From an uncultured Oscillospiraceae bacterium (GTDB lineage: Bacteria > Bacillota > Clostridia > Oscillospirales > Oscillospiraceae), in assembly GCA_910587785.1 (NCBI GenBank), contig CAJUOA010000005.1, forward strand, positions 1 through 64,000: a stretch of DNA of 64,000 nt, read 5' to 3'. A program made the translations under genes and the position numbers. Every line of letters starts with the position of its first letter. Within the stretch, counting starts at the first letter, position 1. Positions 39,790 through 46,838 of the stretch are shown here, piece after piece. The notes below the pieces were generated by a model that saw nothing but the letters and a program-made list of their open reading frames with translations, searched no databases and was not told the DNA's origin.

Positions 39790-40695
39790 ATGGAAGTCTT
39801 TACAAACGCGGCGCAGGAGGTCTGGGCGCGGCTGAGCAGCTTCGCGCTCTCGCTCCAGTTCTGGGATATCCTGGACATCCTGGTCATCGCCTACCTGATC
39901 TACCGTCTGCTGCTGCTGGTGCGCAAGACCAACACCTCCCGCCTGCTCAAGGGGGTGCTGATGATCCTGCTGGCCATGTGGCTCTCCGACGGGCGGCTCA
40001 ACGCGCTGCACTATCTCCTGGGGAACATCGTCAGCCTCGGCCTCGTGGCCCTGGTGGTCCTCTTCCAGCCGGAGATCCGCCGGGTGCTGGAGCAGGTGGG
40101 CAGCAGCAAGATCCCCCTGCTCAACCTCTTCTCCAAGCCCCAGGTGGACCGGCAGGTGGTGGAGGGGGCCATCCACCAGACGGTGGAGGCCTGCGCGGAC
40201 ATGAGCAAGTCCCGCACCGGGGCCCTCATCGTCTTCGAGCGCCACAACCAGACCGACGAGATCCTCCGCAGCGGCACCAAGCTGGACGCGGAGGTCTCCA
40301 GCGAGCTTTTGAAGAACATCTTCTTCGTCAAGGCCCCCATGCACGACGGGGCGGTCCTGGTCCGGGACGGGCGCATCCTGGGGGCGGGCTGTATGCTCCC
40401 CCTGAGCCGGAACGTCAACCTCAGCCGGGACCTGGGGATGCGCCACCGGGCCGGCATCGGCATGAGCGAGAACTCTGACGCGGTGGTGGTCCTGGTCAGC
40501 GAGGAGACCGGGTCCATCTCCGTGGCCGTGGGGGGGATGCTCAAGCGCCACCTCATGACCGAGACCCTGGAACAGCTGCTGCGCAACGAGCTGCTCCCCG
40601 CCCAGGAGGAGGAGGGGGAGAAGGACAAAAAGCGCGTGAAGGTCAAGCTCCCCAAGTCCGGGAAGAAGAAGGACGGTGAAAAAGGGAATGAATGA
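39790..40695 (+). CDS. cdaA: Membrane diadenylate cyclase CdaA
   Basis: Makes c-di-AMP from two ATP at the membrane. 301 residues: three hydrophobic segments (about 25-45, 53-66, 75-93), then the DAC domain with DGA (186-188) and RHR (218-220) catalytic motifs, and a Lys-rich C-terminal tail (EKDKKRVKVKLPKSGKKK). Followed directly by the YbbR-domain regulator; the reading frames overlap by 20 bases. The typical third partner GlmM is not in the window. Confidence 0.97.
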   Translation: MEVFTNAAQEVWARLSSFALSLQFWDILDILVIAYLIYRLLLLVRKTNTSRLLKGVLMILLAMWLSDGRLNALHYLLGNIVSLGLVALVVLFQPEIRRVLEQVGSSKIPLLNLFSKPQVDRQVVEGAIHQTVEACADMSKSRTGALIVFERHNQTDEILRSGTKLDAEVSSELLKNIFFVKAPMHDGAVLVRDGRILGAGCMLPLSRNVNLSRDLGMRHRAGIGMSENSDAVVVLVSEETGSISVAVGGMLKRHLMTETLEQLLRNELLPAQEEEGEKDKKRVKVKLPKSGKKKDGEKGNE

Positions 40696-41923
40696 GAAAC
40701 TGCACAAGATTTTGTACATCGCGCTCTCCCTGCTTTTGGCCGTGGCCTTTTGGCTCTTCGTGGACAACGAGCAGGAGAACACCATCGAACGGCCCTTCAA
40801 CGGCATCCCCGTGGAGTTCATCGGCGCGGAGGACGCCCTGCCCAGCCGGAACCTGATGCTCTCCGGCGGCATGGACGCCACATTGGACGTGGTGGTCCGG
40901 GGCCCCCGGGCCATCGTCAGCGGCATGAAGCGGGAGGACCTGCGGGCCCAGGTGAACGTCAGCAATATCAACTCCGTGGGCACCTACCCCCTCAGCTATA
41001 CCATCCTCACGCCGGACAATATCCGCCCCGGGGAGATCACCACGGAGTGCTCCCGCTCGGCGGTGACGGTCCAGGTCTCCACCCTCTACTCCCGCACCCT
41101 GCCGGTGAGCGTCAACGTCACCGGCGACGTGGTGGACGGGTGCATCTACATGGGGGAGCGGATGCTGGCAGAGCCCTCCACCCTGACCATCAGCGGCCGG
41201 GCGGAGGACGTCGACCAGGTGGAGACGGTGCGGGTGACGGTGGACCTCACGGGTGCCAACTCCACCATCCAGCGGGAGTTCGACTACCAGCTCCTGGACG
41301 CGGAGGGCAATGAGGTGGAGACCAGTGGCCTGCGCCTCTCGGAGCGCCGGGTGCAGGTGACCGCGCCGGTGTTCATCACCAAGGAGCTGCCCCTCACCGT
41401 GAAGATCAAAGAGGCCCCCGGGTCCCTGGAGAAGGACGCCCGGTGCGAGCTGGCCGACCAGACCATCACCGTGGCCGGTGAGGCGGCCAACCTGGAGAAC
41501 GTCGACGAGATTCTCCTGGGGGAGGTGGACCTGAGCGCCCTCCTCTCCAGCACGGACATCCCCCTGGACATCAACATGCCCGCCGGGTGCGTCAATCTCA
41601 GCAACCTCGCCTCCACCACCCTCTCCGTCCGCTTCAGCCGGAATCTGGAGACGCGGAGCTTCACCGTGACCAACATCGTGCCCATGGGGCTCAGCGAGAC
41701 CCAGAGGTTCAGCCGCCTGACCAACTCCCTGGACGTGCTGGTCCGGGGCCCGGCGGAGGAGCTGGAGAACGTGACGGCGGAGGACATCCGCATCGTGGTG
41801 GACCTGACGGAGTTCGCCTCCAACGGCACCTACTCCGTGAAGGCCCAGGTCTTCGTGGACAACCACGACCAGGTGGGGGCCATCGGCGGCGACTACACCG
41901 TGGCCTGCAAGATCACTTCCTAG
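40676..41923 (+). CDS. cdaR: YbbR-domain protein CdaR, regulator of CdaA
   Basis: 415 residues, one N-terminal membrane anchor (ILYIALSLLLAVAFWLFV) and four YbbR repeats outside the membrane (repeat openings IERPFNGIPVEF, SRTLPVSVNVTGDV, TKELPLTVKIKEA, ETRSFTVTNIVPMG). In Firmicutes this protein binds and modulates CdaA. The start could be the GTG at 40676 or the ATG at 40688; the overlap with cdaA shows coupled expression either way. Confidence 0.95.
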   Translation: MKKGMNEKLHKILYIALSLLLAVAFWLFVDNEQENTIERPFNGIPVEFIGAEDALPSRNLMLSGGMDATLDVVVRGPRAIVSGMKREDLRAQVNVSNINSVGTYPLSYTILTPDNIRPGEITTECSRSAVTVQVSTLYSRTLPVSVNVTGDVVDGCIYMGERMLAEPSTLTISGRAEDVDQVETVRVTVDLTGANSTIQREFDYQLLDAEGNEVETSGLRLSERRVQVTAPVFITKELPLTVKIKEAPGSLEKDARCELADQTITVAGEAANLENVDEILLGEVDLSALLSSTDIPLDINMPAGCVNLSNLASTTLSVRFSRNLETRSFTVTNIVPMGLSETQRFSRLTNSLDVLVRGPAEELENVTAEDIRIVVDLTEFASNGTYSVKAQVFVDNHDQVGAIGGDYTVACKITS

Positions 41924-41934
41924 GAGGCAGTGCG

Positions 41935-42339
41935 ATGACACAGATCGGGACCGTGACCGCCGTACCGGAGCCGGGTGCCGCCGTGGTGCAGGTGGCCCGG
42001 CAGAGCGCCTGCGCCCACAACTGCGCCGGGTGCGCCGGGTGCGGGGCCATGGCGGGGAGCCTCAGCGTCCGGGCCCGCTCGGCGCTGGAGCTGTCCCCCG
42101 GCGACCGGGTGGAGCTCTACAGCGACGGCCGGGTGCTGGGCATCGCGGCGCTGGTGTACCTGGGGCCGGCGGTGCTGTTCCTCGCGGGGTACCTGCTCCC
42201 CGCCGGACTGCCGGAGGGGCTGCGGTACGCCTGCGGGGGGCTGGGGTTCGCCCTGGGCCTGCTGGGGGCGGTGGCGTACGACCGGCGGCTGCGGCGGCGG
42301 GGCGGCGCGGTGCGCTACCAGGTCATCCGGAAGCTGTAG
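41935..42339 (+). CDS. RseC/MucC-family (SoxR-reducing) membrane protein
   Basis: 134 residues. Cys-rich cytosolic N-terminal part (CAHNCAGCAGCGAMAG) followed by two adjacent membrane helices (IAALVYLGPAVLFLAGYLL and YACGGLGFALGLLGAVAY) and a basic C-terminus. RseC proteins associate with the Rnf-like SoxR-reducing system or sigma-E control in Proteobacteria; in clostridia the role is not established. An Fe-S site is inferred. AGGAGG ribosome site. Part of the cdaA-cdaR-rseC-DUF5685-J-domain run. Confidence 0.82.
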   Translation: MTQIGTVTAVPEPGAAVVQVARQSACAHNCAGCAGCGAMAGSLSVRARSALELSPGDRVELYSDGRVLGIAALVYLGPAVLFLAGYLLPAGLPEGLRYACGGLGFALGLLGAVAYDRRLRRRGGAVRYQVIRKL

Positions 42340-42347
42340 GAGGCGGT

Positions 42348-43244
42348 ATGTTCGGCTATGTGCGCCCCAGTGAGGCGCGTCTGTCTGAGGCGGACAAAGA
42401 GCGCTTCGCCGCCGCCTACTGCGGCCTCTGCCGCACCCTGGGGGAGCGGTACGGCCTCGCCTCCCGGTTCATCCTGAACTACGACTTCGCCTTTCTCGCC
42501 ATCCTCCTCTGGGAGGGGGAGGTGCCGGAGCCCCTGCATCGGGGGTGCATCGCCCACCCGGCGGGGAAGCGGCCCTATTTCCCGGGCAATGCCGCGCTGG
42601 AGCTCGCGGCGGACTACAGCGTGATCTTAGCCCGCTGGCAGGCGGCGGACGCCCTCGCGGACCCCGGCGGGGGGAAGGCGAAGTACCGCCTCCTCGCGGC
42701 GGCCCTGAAAGGGGGGTACCGCCGGGCGGCGGCGCGGCGTCCGGCTTTTGATGAGAAGGTGCGCGAGCAGCTCACGCGCCTGCGGGCGCTGGAGGAGGGC
42801 GGGTGCGCCTCCCTGGACGAGCCCGCGGACGCCTTTGCCCGGCTCCTGGCCGGGGCGGCGCTGGAGGCGCGGGACCCGGTGAAGCGCCGGGTGCTGGAGC
42901 AGCTTTTGTACCATCTGGGCCGCTGGATCTACCTGGTGGACGCGGCGGACGACCTCCCGGAGGACTTCGCCTCCGGCAGTTACAACCCCCTCCTGCGCCG
43001 GTTCGGCCTGGAGGAGGGGAAGCTCACAGGGGAGGCCCGGGAGAGCCTGGTGGTCTCCCTGGACCACTCCATCCGCCTGATGGGCGCGGCCCTGGAGCTG
43101 TGGGACTTCGGCGCGTGGAGCGCGGTGGTCCGCTCCGTGGTCTACGAGGGCCTTTTCCTGGTGGGAGGGGCCGTTTTGGAGGGAACATTTCACGATGGCG
43201 GCGGGGCGAAGGGCCCCTGCCGCGGAAACAAGGTGCAGTTATGA
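42348..43244 (+). CDS. DUF5685 family protein
   Basis: 298 residues, almost all helical. Starts MFGYVRPSEARLSEADKERF and contains AAYCGLCRTLGERYG, FILNYDFAFLAILL, SVILARWQAADALADPGGGK, YLVDAADDLPEDFASGSYN. The Cys pair and the acidic DAADDLPED motif recall metal-dependent isoprenoid-type or FTR-like helical enzymes, but no catalytic role is known and I would not assign one. Overlaps the J-domain gene by 4 bases (ATGA). Confidence 0.7.
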   Translation: MFGYVRPSEARLSEADKERFAAAYCGLCRTLGERYGLASRFILNYDFAFLAILLWEGEVPEPLHRGCIAHPAGKRPYFPGNAALELAADYSVILARWQAADALADPGGGKAKYRLLAAALKGGYRRAAARRPAFDEKVREQLTRLRALEEGGCASLDEPADAFARLLAGAALEARDPVKRRVLEQLLYHLGRWIYLVDAADDLPEDFASGSYNPLLRRFGLEEGKLTGEARESLVVSLDHSIRLMGAALELWDFGAWSAVVRSVVYEGLFLVGGAVLEGTFHDGGGAKGPCRGNKVQL

Positions 43245-43891
43245 CCGACCCCTATGAGATCTTGAACGTCCCCAGCACGGCCACGGACGAGGAGGTCAAA
43301 AAGGCCTACCGCGACCTGGCGCGGAAGTACCATCCGGACAACTACCACGACAATCCCCTGGCGGACCTGGCCCAGGAGAAGATGAAGGAGATCAACGCCG
43401 CCTACGACGCCATCCAGAAGGAGCGCAGCGGCCGCGCCCGCTCCGGCGGGGGCTACGCCCGGAGCGGCGGATATCAGTACCAATCCCAGTCCCAGGGGGG
43501 ATACCAGTCCCAGGCCCGGGAGGGGGCGGCGGTGTTCCAGCAGGTGCGCATGGCCATCAACCGCAACGACTTAGGGCTGGCCGAGCAGCTCCTCCGGCAG
43601 ACCGGGGAGCACGGCGGGGAGTGGAACTTCCTCATGGGGATGATCTGCTACCGCCGGGGCTGGATCGACGAGGCCCGGCGGTACTACCAGACCGCCTGCC
43701 AGCTGGACCCGGGGAACGTGGAGTACCGGCAGACGCTGAACTTCGTGGAGAACAGCGCCGGGGGCTACCGTCCCGAGGGCTACGAGACCTGGTCCACCGG
43801 GTGCGGGGGGAGCCTCTGCGGCCGGATGGCCTGCGCGTACCTGGCGTGCAATATGTGTACCTGCGGGTCGATGCGGTTTTTCTACTGCTGA
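43241..43891 (+). CDS. J-domain co-chaperone-like protein with TPR and Cys-rich tail
   Basis: 216 residues: an N-terminal J domain with HPD (DLARKYHPDNYHDNP), then a Gly/Ser/Gln/Tyr-rich linker (~70-95), two TPR-like helices (QVRMAINRNDLGLAEQLL, WNFLMGMICYRRGWIDEA) and a striking 33-residue tail with eight Cys (about 184-216, ending MRFFYC). It is likely to bring DnaK to a client or bind metal through the tail; the tail function is unknown. Translationally coupled to DUF5685. Confidence 0.85.
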   Translation: MTDPYEILNVPSTATDEEVKKAYRDLARKYHPDNYHDNPLADLAQEKMKEINAAYDAIQKERSGRARSGGGYARSGGYQYQSQSQGGYQSQAREGAAVFQQVRMAINRNDLGLAEQLLRQTGEHGGEWNFLMGMICYRRGWIDEARRYYQTACQLDPGNVEYRQTLNFVENSAGGYRPEGYETWSTGCGGSLCGRMACAYLACNMCTCGSMRFFYC

Positions 43892-43967
43892 CCCTGCCGG
43901 ACGGGCATTTGCGCCGGCGCACGCTCCGCCCCCGCGGAGCAAAACAAGAACACAGAGGTAAAAGACT

Positions 43968-44852
43968 ATGGTAAAGAGCATGACCGGCTACGGCCGGGCC
44001 CGGGAGACCCGGAACGGACGGGATATCACGGTAGAGGTCCGTAGCGTCAACAACCGCTACCTGGACTGCGCGGTGAAGATGCCCCGGGCGTATATCTTCG
44101 CGGAGGACGCGGTGAAGTCCCTGGTGCAGAAGCATGTGAGCCGGGGGAAGGTGGATGTGTTCGTGAGCATCGACTCCCTGGGGGCGGAGGAGACGGTGGT
44201 GGCCGTCAACGACGCCCTGGCCAAGAGCTATATCGACGCCCTCAGGCACCTCTCCCAGCTGGGCGGCGGGATGGTCAAGGAGGACTACTACGTCACAGAC
44301 CTTGCCCGCCTGCCGGACGTGCTGACGGTGACCAAGGCGGACGAGGACCTCACGGTGGTCAGCGCGGACATCTGCGCGGTGCTGGAGGAGGCCCTCAGGG
44401 CCCACGCCGCCATGCGGGAGACGGAGGGGAAGAAGCTCACCGAGGACATCCGCCGCCGGGTGGACACCATCGCCGCCCTCACACGGCTGGTAGAGGAGCG
44501 CTCCCCCCAGACGGTGGCGGAGTACCGGCAGAAGCTCCTGGACCGGATGCGCGAGGTGCTCCAGAGTACCGCCGCCGACGAGGGGCGCATCCTCACGGAG
44601 GCGGCCATCTTCGCCGACAAGGTGGCGGTGGACGAGGAGACGGTGCGGCTCCACAGCCACCTCTCCCAGCTGCGGGAGATGCTGGAGAGCAGCGTGCCCA
44701 TCGGGCGGAAGATGGACTTCCTCATCCAGGAGTTTAACCGGGAGGCCAACACCGTGGGCTCGAAGTGCTCGGACATCCAGATCGCCCGGGACGTGGTGGA
44801 CATGAAGGCGGAGATCGAGAAGATCCGCGAGCAGGTCCAGAACATCGAATAG
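43968..44852 (+). CDS. yicC: YicC-family endoribonuclease
   Basis: 294 residues, full length: N-terminal MVKSMTGYGRARET, core SVNNRYLDCAVKMPRAY, C-terminal DUF1732 domain with RKMDFLIQEFNREANTVGSK and IQIARDVVDMKAEIEKIREQ. YicC proteins cleave RNA endonucleolytically (shown for E. coli and B. subtilis members). Placement before remA and gmk is the conserved Firmicute order, so it heads this operon. Confidence 0.93.
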   Translation: MVKSMTGYGRARETRNGRDITVEVRSVNNRYLDCAVKMPRAYIFAEDAVKSLVQKHVSRGKVDVFVSIDSLGAEETVVAVNDALAKSYIDALRHLSQLGGGMVKEDYYVTDLARLPDVLTVTKADEDLTVVSADICAVLEEALRAHAAMRETEGKKLTEDIRRRVDTIAALTRLVEERSPQTVAEYRQKLLDRMREVLQSTAADEGRILTEAAIFADKVAVDEETVRLHSHLSQLREMLESSVPIGRKMDFLIQEFNREANTVGSKCSDIQIARDVVDMKAEIEKIREQVQNIE

Positions 44853-44861
44853 GAGGCCCGT

Positions 44862-45116
44862 ATGGAGCTTGTCAGCATCGGCTTTGGGGGACTGGTATCG
44901 GCGTCGCGGCTGGTGGCGCTGGTCAGCCCGGACTCCGCGCCGGTCAAGCGCCTCGTCAGCGAGGCCCGGGACCGCAGTATGCTCATCGACGCCACCTTCG
45001 GCCGCAAGACCGCCGCCGTGCTCATCATGGACAGCGACCATGTGGTCCTCTCCGGGCTGAGCGTGGAGAAGCTCGCGCCCCGGTTCGGCGTGGACCCGGC
45101 GGCGCTGGAGGAGTAG
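44862..45116 (+). CDS. remA: Extracellular matrix regulator RemA (DUF370)
   Basis: 84 residues, opening MELVSIGFGGLVSASRLVAL and containing SAPVKRLVSEARDRSMLIDATFGRKTAAV (DNA-binding Arg-rich loop) with the SDHVVLSGLS motif. In B. subtilis RemA binds DNA and activates biofilm matrix operons and c-di-GMP or osmoprotection genes. TAGGAGG ribosome site, 9 bases after yicC, ahead of gmk as usual. Confidence 0.95.
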   Translation: MELVSIGFGGLVSASRLVALVSPDSAPVKRLVSEARDRSMLIDATFGRKTAAVLIMDSDHVVLSGLSVEKLAPRFGVDPAALEE

Positions 45117-45231
45117 GGGCGGATATCGCCCGCCCCCGCGAGGCCGCGCGGGGCCGCAATAAAACGGGCGTCCCGATTGCAGAGCCGCCGGGACCCGTGC
45201 CCCACATTTTTCACGATAAGGAGGTCTTTTC

Positions 45232-45825
45232 ATGCCAAAAGGGAAGACATTCATCATCTGCGGTCCCTCCGGGGTGGGGAAGGGGACGGTAGTCAGCCGC
45301 CTGATGGAGGCGGACCCGACCCTCTATTTCTCCGTCTCCGCCACCACCCGGGCCCCCCGGGCCGGGGAGGCCGACGGCGTCCACTACCACTTCCTGACCC
45401 GGGAGAGGTTCCAGGAGTGGATCGACGCCGGGGATTTCCTGGAGCACGCCCAGTTCGTGGGCAACTTCTACGGCACCCCCCGGCGCTACGTGGACGAGGC
45501 CATGGACCAGGGCCGGGACGTGCTCCTGGACATCGAGATCCAGGGCGCGGAGCAGATTCACCAGAAGCGGCCCGAGGCGGTGCGCATCTACATCGCCCCT
45601 CCCAGCTGGGAGGAGCTGGAGCGCCGCCTTACGGGCCGGGGCACCGAGGACGGGGAGAAGATCCGCTCCCGCCTTGCCCGGGGCCGGGAGGAGTTCGCCG
45701 CCGCCAGGGATTTCGACTATCTCGTCATCAATGACACGGTCGAGCACGCTGCTGCGGAGATCCGCGCCATCATGACGGCGGAGCACTGCCGTCCGGCGGA
45801 GCGGGCGGCGCAGATCGAGTGTTGA
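45232..45825 (+). CDS. gmk: Guanylate kinase
   Basis: Converts GMP to GDP in the cytoplasm. 197 residues with the P-loop CGPSGVGKGTVVSRLM, the GMP-binding SVSATTRAPRAGEADGVHY, FYGTPRRYVDEA, DIEIQGAEQIHQK and the LID RLTGRGTEDGEKI. Full length. AAGGAGG ribosome site, 115 bases after remA; it normally sits beside rpoZ, which here is separated by a nitroreductase gene. Confidence 0.97.
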   Translation: MPKGKTFIICGPSGVGKGTVVSRLMEADPTLYFSVSATTRAPRAGEADGVHYHFLTRERFQEWIDAGDFLEHAQFVGNFYGTPRRYVDEAMDQGRDVLLDIEIQGAEQIHQKRPEAVRIYIAPPSWEELERRLTGRGTEDGEKIRSRLARGREEFAAARDFDYLVINDTVEHAAAEIRAIMTAEHCRPAERAAQIEC

Positions 45826-45838
45826 AGGAGGGACCACT

Positions 45839-46366
45839 ATGAACGCAGTCCTGGAGCAGATCAAATCCCGGCGGAGCATCCGCAGGTACAGGCCGGACCC
45901 CATTCCCCAGGAAATCCTGGACCAGATCATCGAGGCGGGGACCTACGCCGCAAGCGGCAAGGGGCAGCAATCGGCCATCATCGTCCAGGTGACGGACCGG
46001 GAGACGCGGGACAAAATCGCGGACTGGAACCGCCGGACCGGCGGCTGGCCGGAGGGGCACGACCCCTTCTACGGCGCGCCGGCCATGCTCATCGTCCTTG
46101 CCAGGCGGGACAACCCCAACCACGTCTACGACGGGAGCCTGGTGATGGGGAACCTGATGCTTGCGGCCCACGCGCTGGGGGTGGGGAGCTGCTGGATCAA
46201 CCGGGCCCGGCAGGAGTTCGACACCGGGGAGGGGAAGGCGCTCCTCCGCTCCTGGGGCGTGGAGGGGGACTACGAGGGCATCGGCCACTGCGCCCTTGGG
46301 TGGCCGGACGGCGACGCCCCCCAGGCCGCTCCCCGGAAGGAGAACTGGGTATACTATGTGAAATGA
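45839..46366 (+). CDS. Nitroreductase-family FMN flavoprotein
   Basis: 175 residues. FMN-binding motif SRRSIRRYRPDPIPQEIL at the N-terminus, GTYAASGKGQQSAIIV, VMGNLMLAAHALGVGSCWIN, and C-terminal GHCALGWPDG. Reduces nitro-aromatics, quinones or similar with NAD(P)H; natural substrate unknown. It interrupts the usual gmk-rpoZ pair (13 bases after gmk), so it is probably co-expressed with nucleotide and transcription genes. Confidence 0.9.
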   Translation: MNAVLEQIKSRRSIRRYRPDPIPQEILDQIIEAGTYAASGKGQQSAIIVQVTDRETRDKIADWNRRTGGWPEGHDPFYGAPAMLIVLARRDNPNHVYDGSLVMGNLMLAAHALGVGSCWINRARQEFDTGEGKALLRSWGVEGDYEGIGHCALGWPDGDAPQAAPRKENWVYYVK

Positions 46367-46477
46367 GCCCCCGGGCCCCTGTTATGTGGGAGGGCCGGTT
46401 GGCCGATAAAGGGAAGAAGGGATTTCCCCGATTCCGATCAACTTCCAAAAATCTAATTAAAAAGGACTGATCGCACT

Positions 46478-46696
46478 ATGATGCTCTATCCCGCGATGAA
46501 CAAGCTGACGGCCAACGTGCCCAACCGGTACCTGCTGGTGAACGTGGTAGCCCGCCGGGCGCGGCAGATCGCCCAGACGGCGGAGGACGCGGACCAGAAG
46601 ATGGACGAGAAGCCCGTGACCCTGGCCATCCAGGAGGTGGCGGAGGGGAAGGTGTCGGTGGCGGCGGCGGACGTGGTCATCGACAACGTGGAGTAA
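46478..46696 (+). CDS. rpoZ: RNA polymerase omega subunit
   Basis: 72 residues: YPAMNKLTANVPNRYLLVNVVARRARQI then KPVTLAIQEVAEGKV and DVVIDNVE, the conserved omega fold. It aids assembly and (p)ppGpp response of RNA polymerase. Starts at 46478 with an AAGGA ribosome site; followed by a terminator hairpin at 46706-46730. Confidence 0.96.
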   Translation: MMLYPAMNKLTANVPNRYLLVNVVARRARQIAQTAEDADQKMDEKPVTLAIQEVAEGKVSVAAADVVIDNVE

Positions 46697-46705
46697 CGCG
46701 CACCA

Positions 46706-46730
46706 GCGCCCCCGCGGAGGCTGGGGGCGC
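46706..46730 (+). terminator. Hairpin after rpoZ
   Basis: 8-bp stem GCGCCCCC (46706-46713) and GGGGGCGC (46723-46730) with a 9-base loop, 9 bases after the rpoZ stop. There is little T-tract, so termination strength is uncertain. Confidence 0.55.
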
Positions 46731-46756
46731 GTCTGCTGTTCATAAAGCAAACAGGA

Positions 46757-46830
46757 GCAGGGCGAAGCCCTGCGGACAAAAAGTTTTTCTTTTTCGCTTC
46801 CTTTTTCTTTGTACACAAAGAAAAAGGAAG
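46757..46830. repeat. Two-hairpin intergenic element, copy B
   Basis: Hairpin 1: GCAGGGC (46757-46763), GAA, GCCCTGC (46767-46773). A T-rich spacer follows. Hairpin 2: 16-base arms 46797-46812 and 46815-46830 around AC. Compared with copy A, both arms of hairpin 2 carry matching changes (CTTCC and GGAAG), so pairing is kept. Ends 8 bases before the priA start codon. Confidence 0.9.
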
Positions 46831-46838
46831 GGCTGGAG

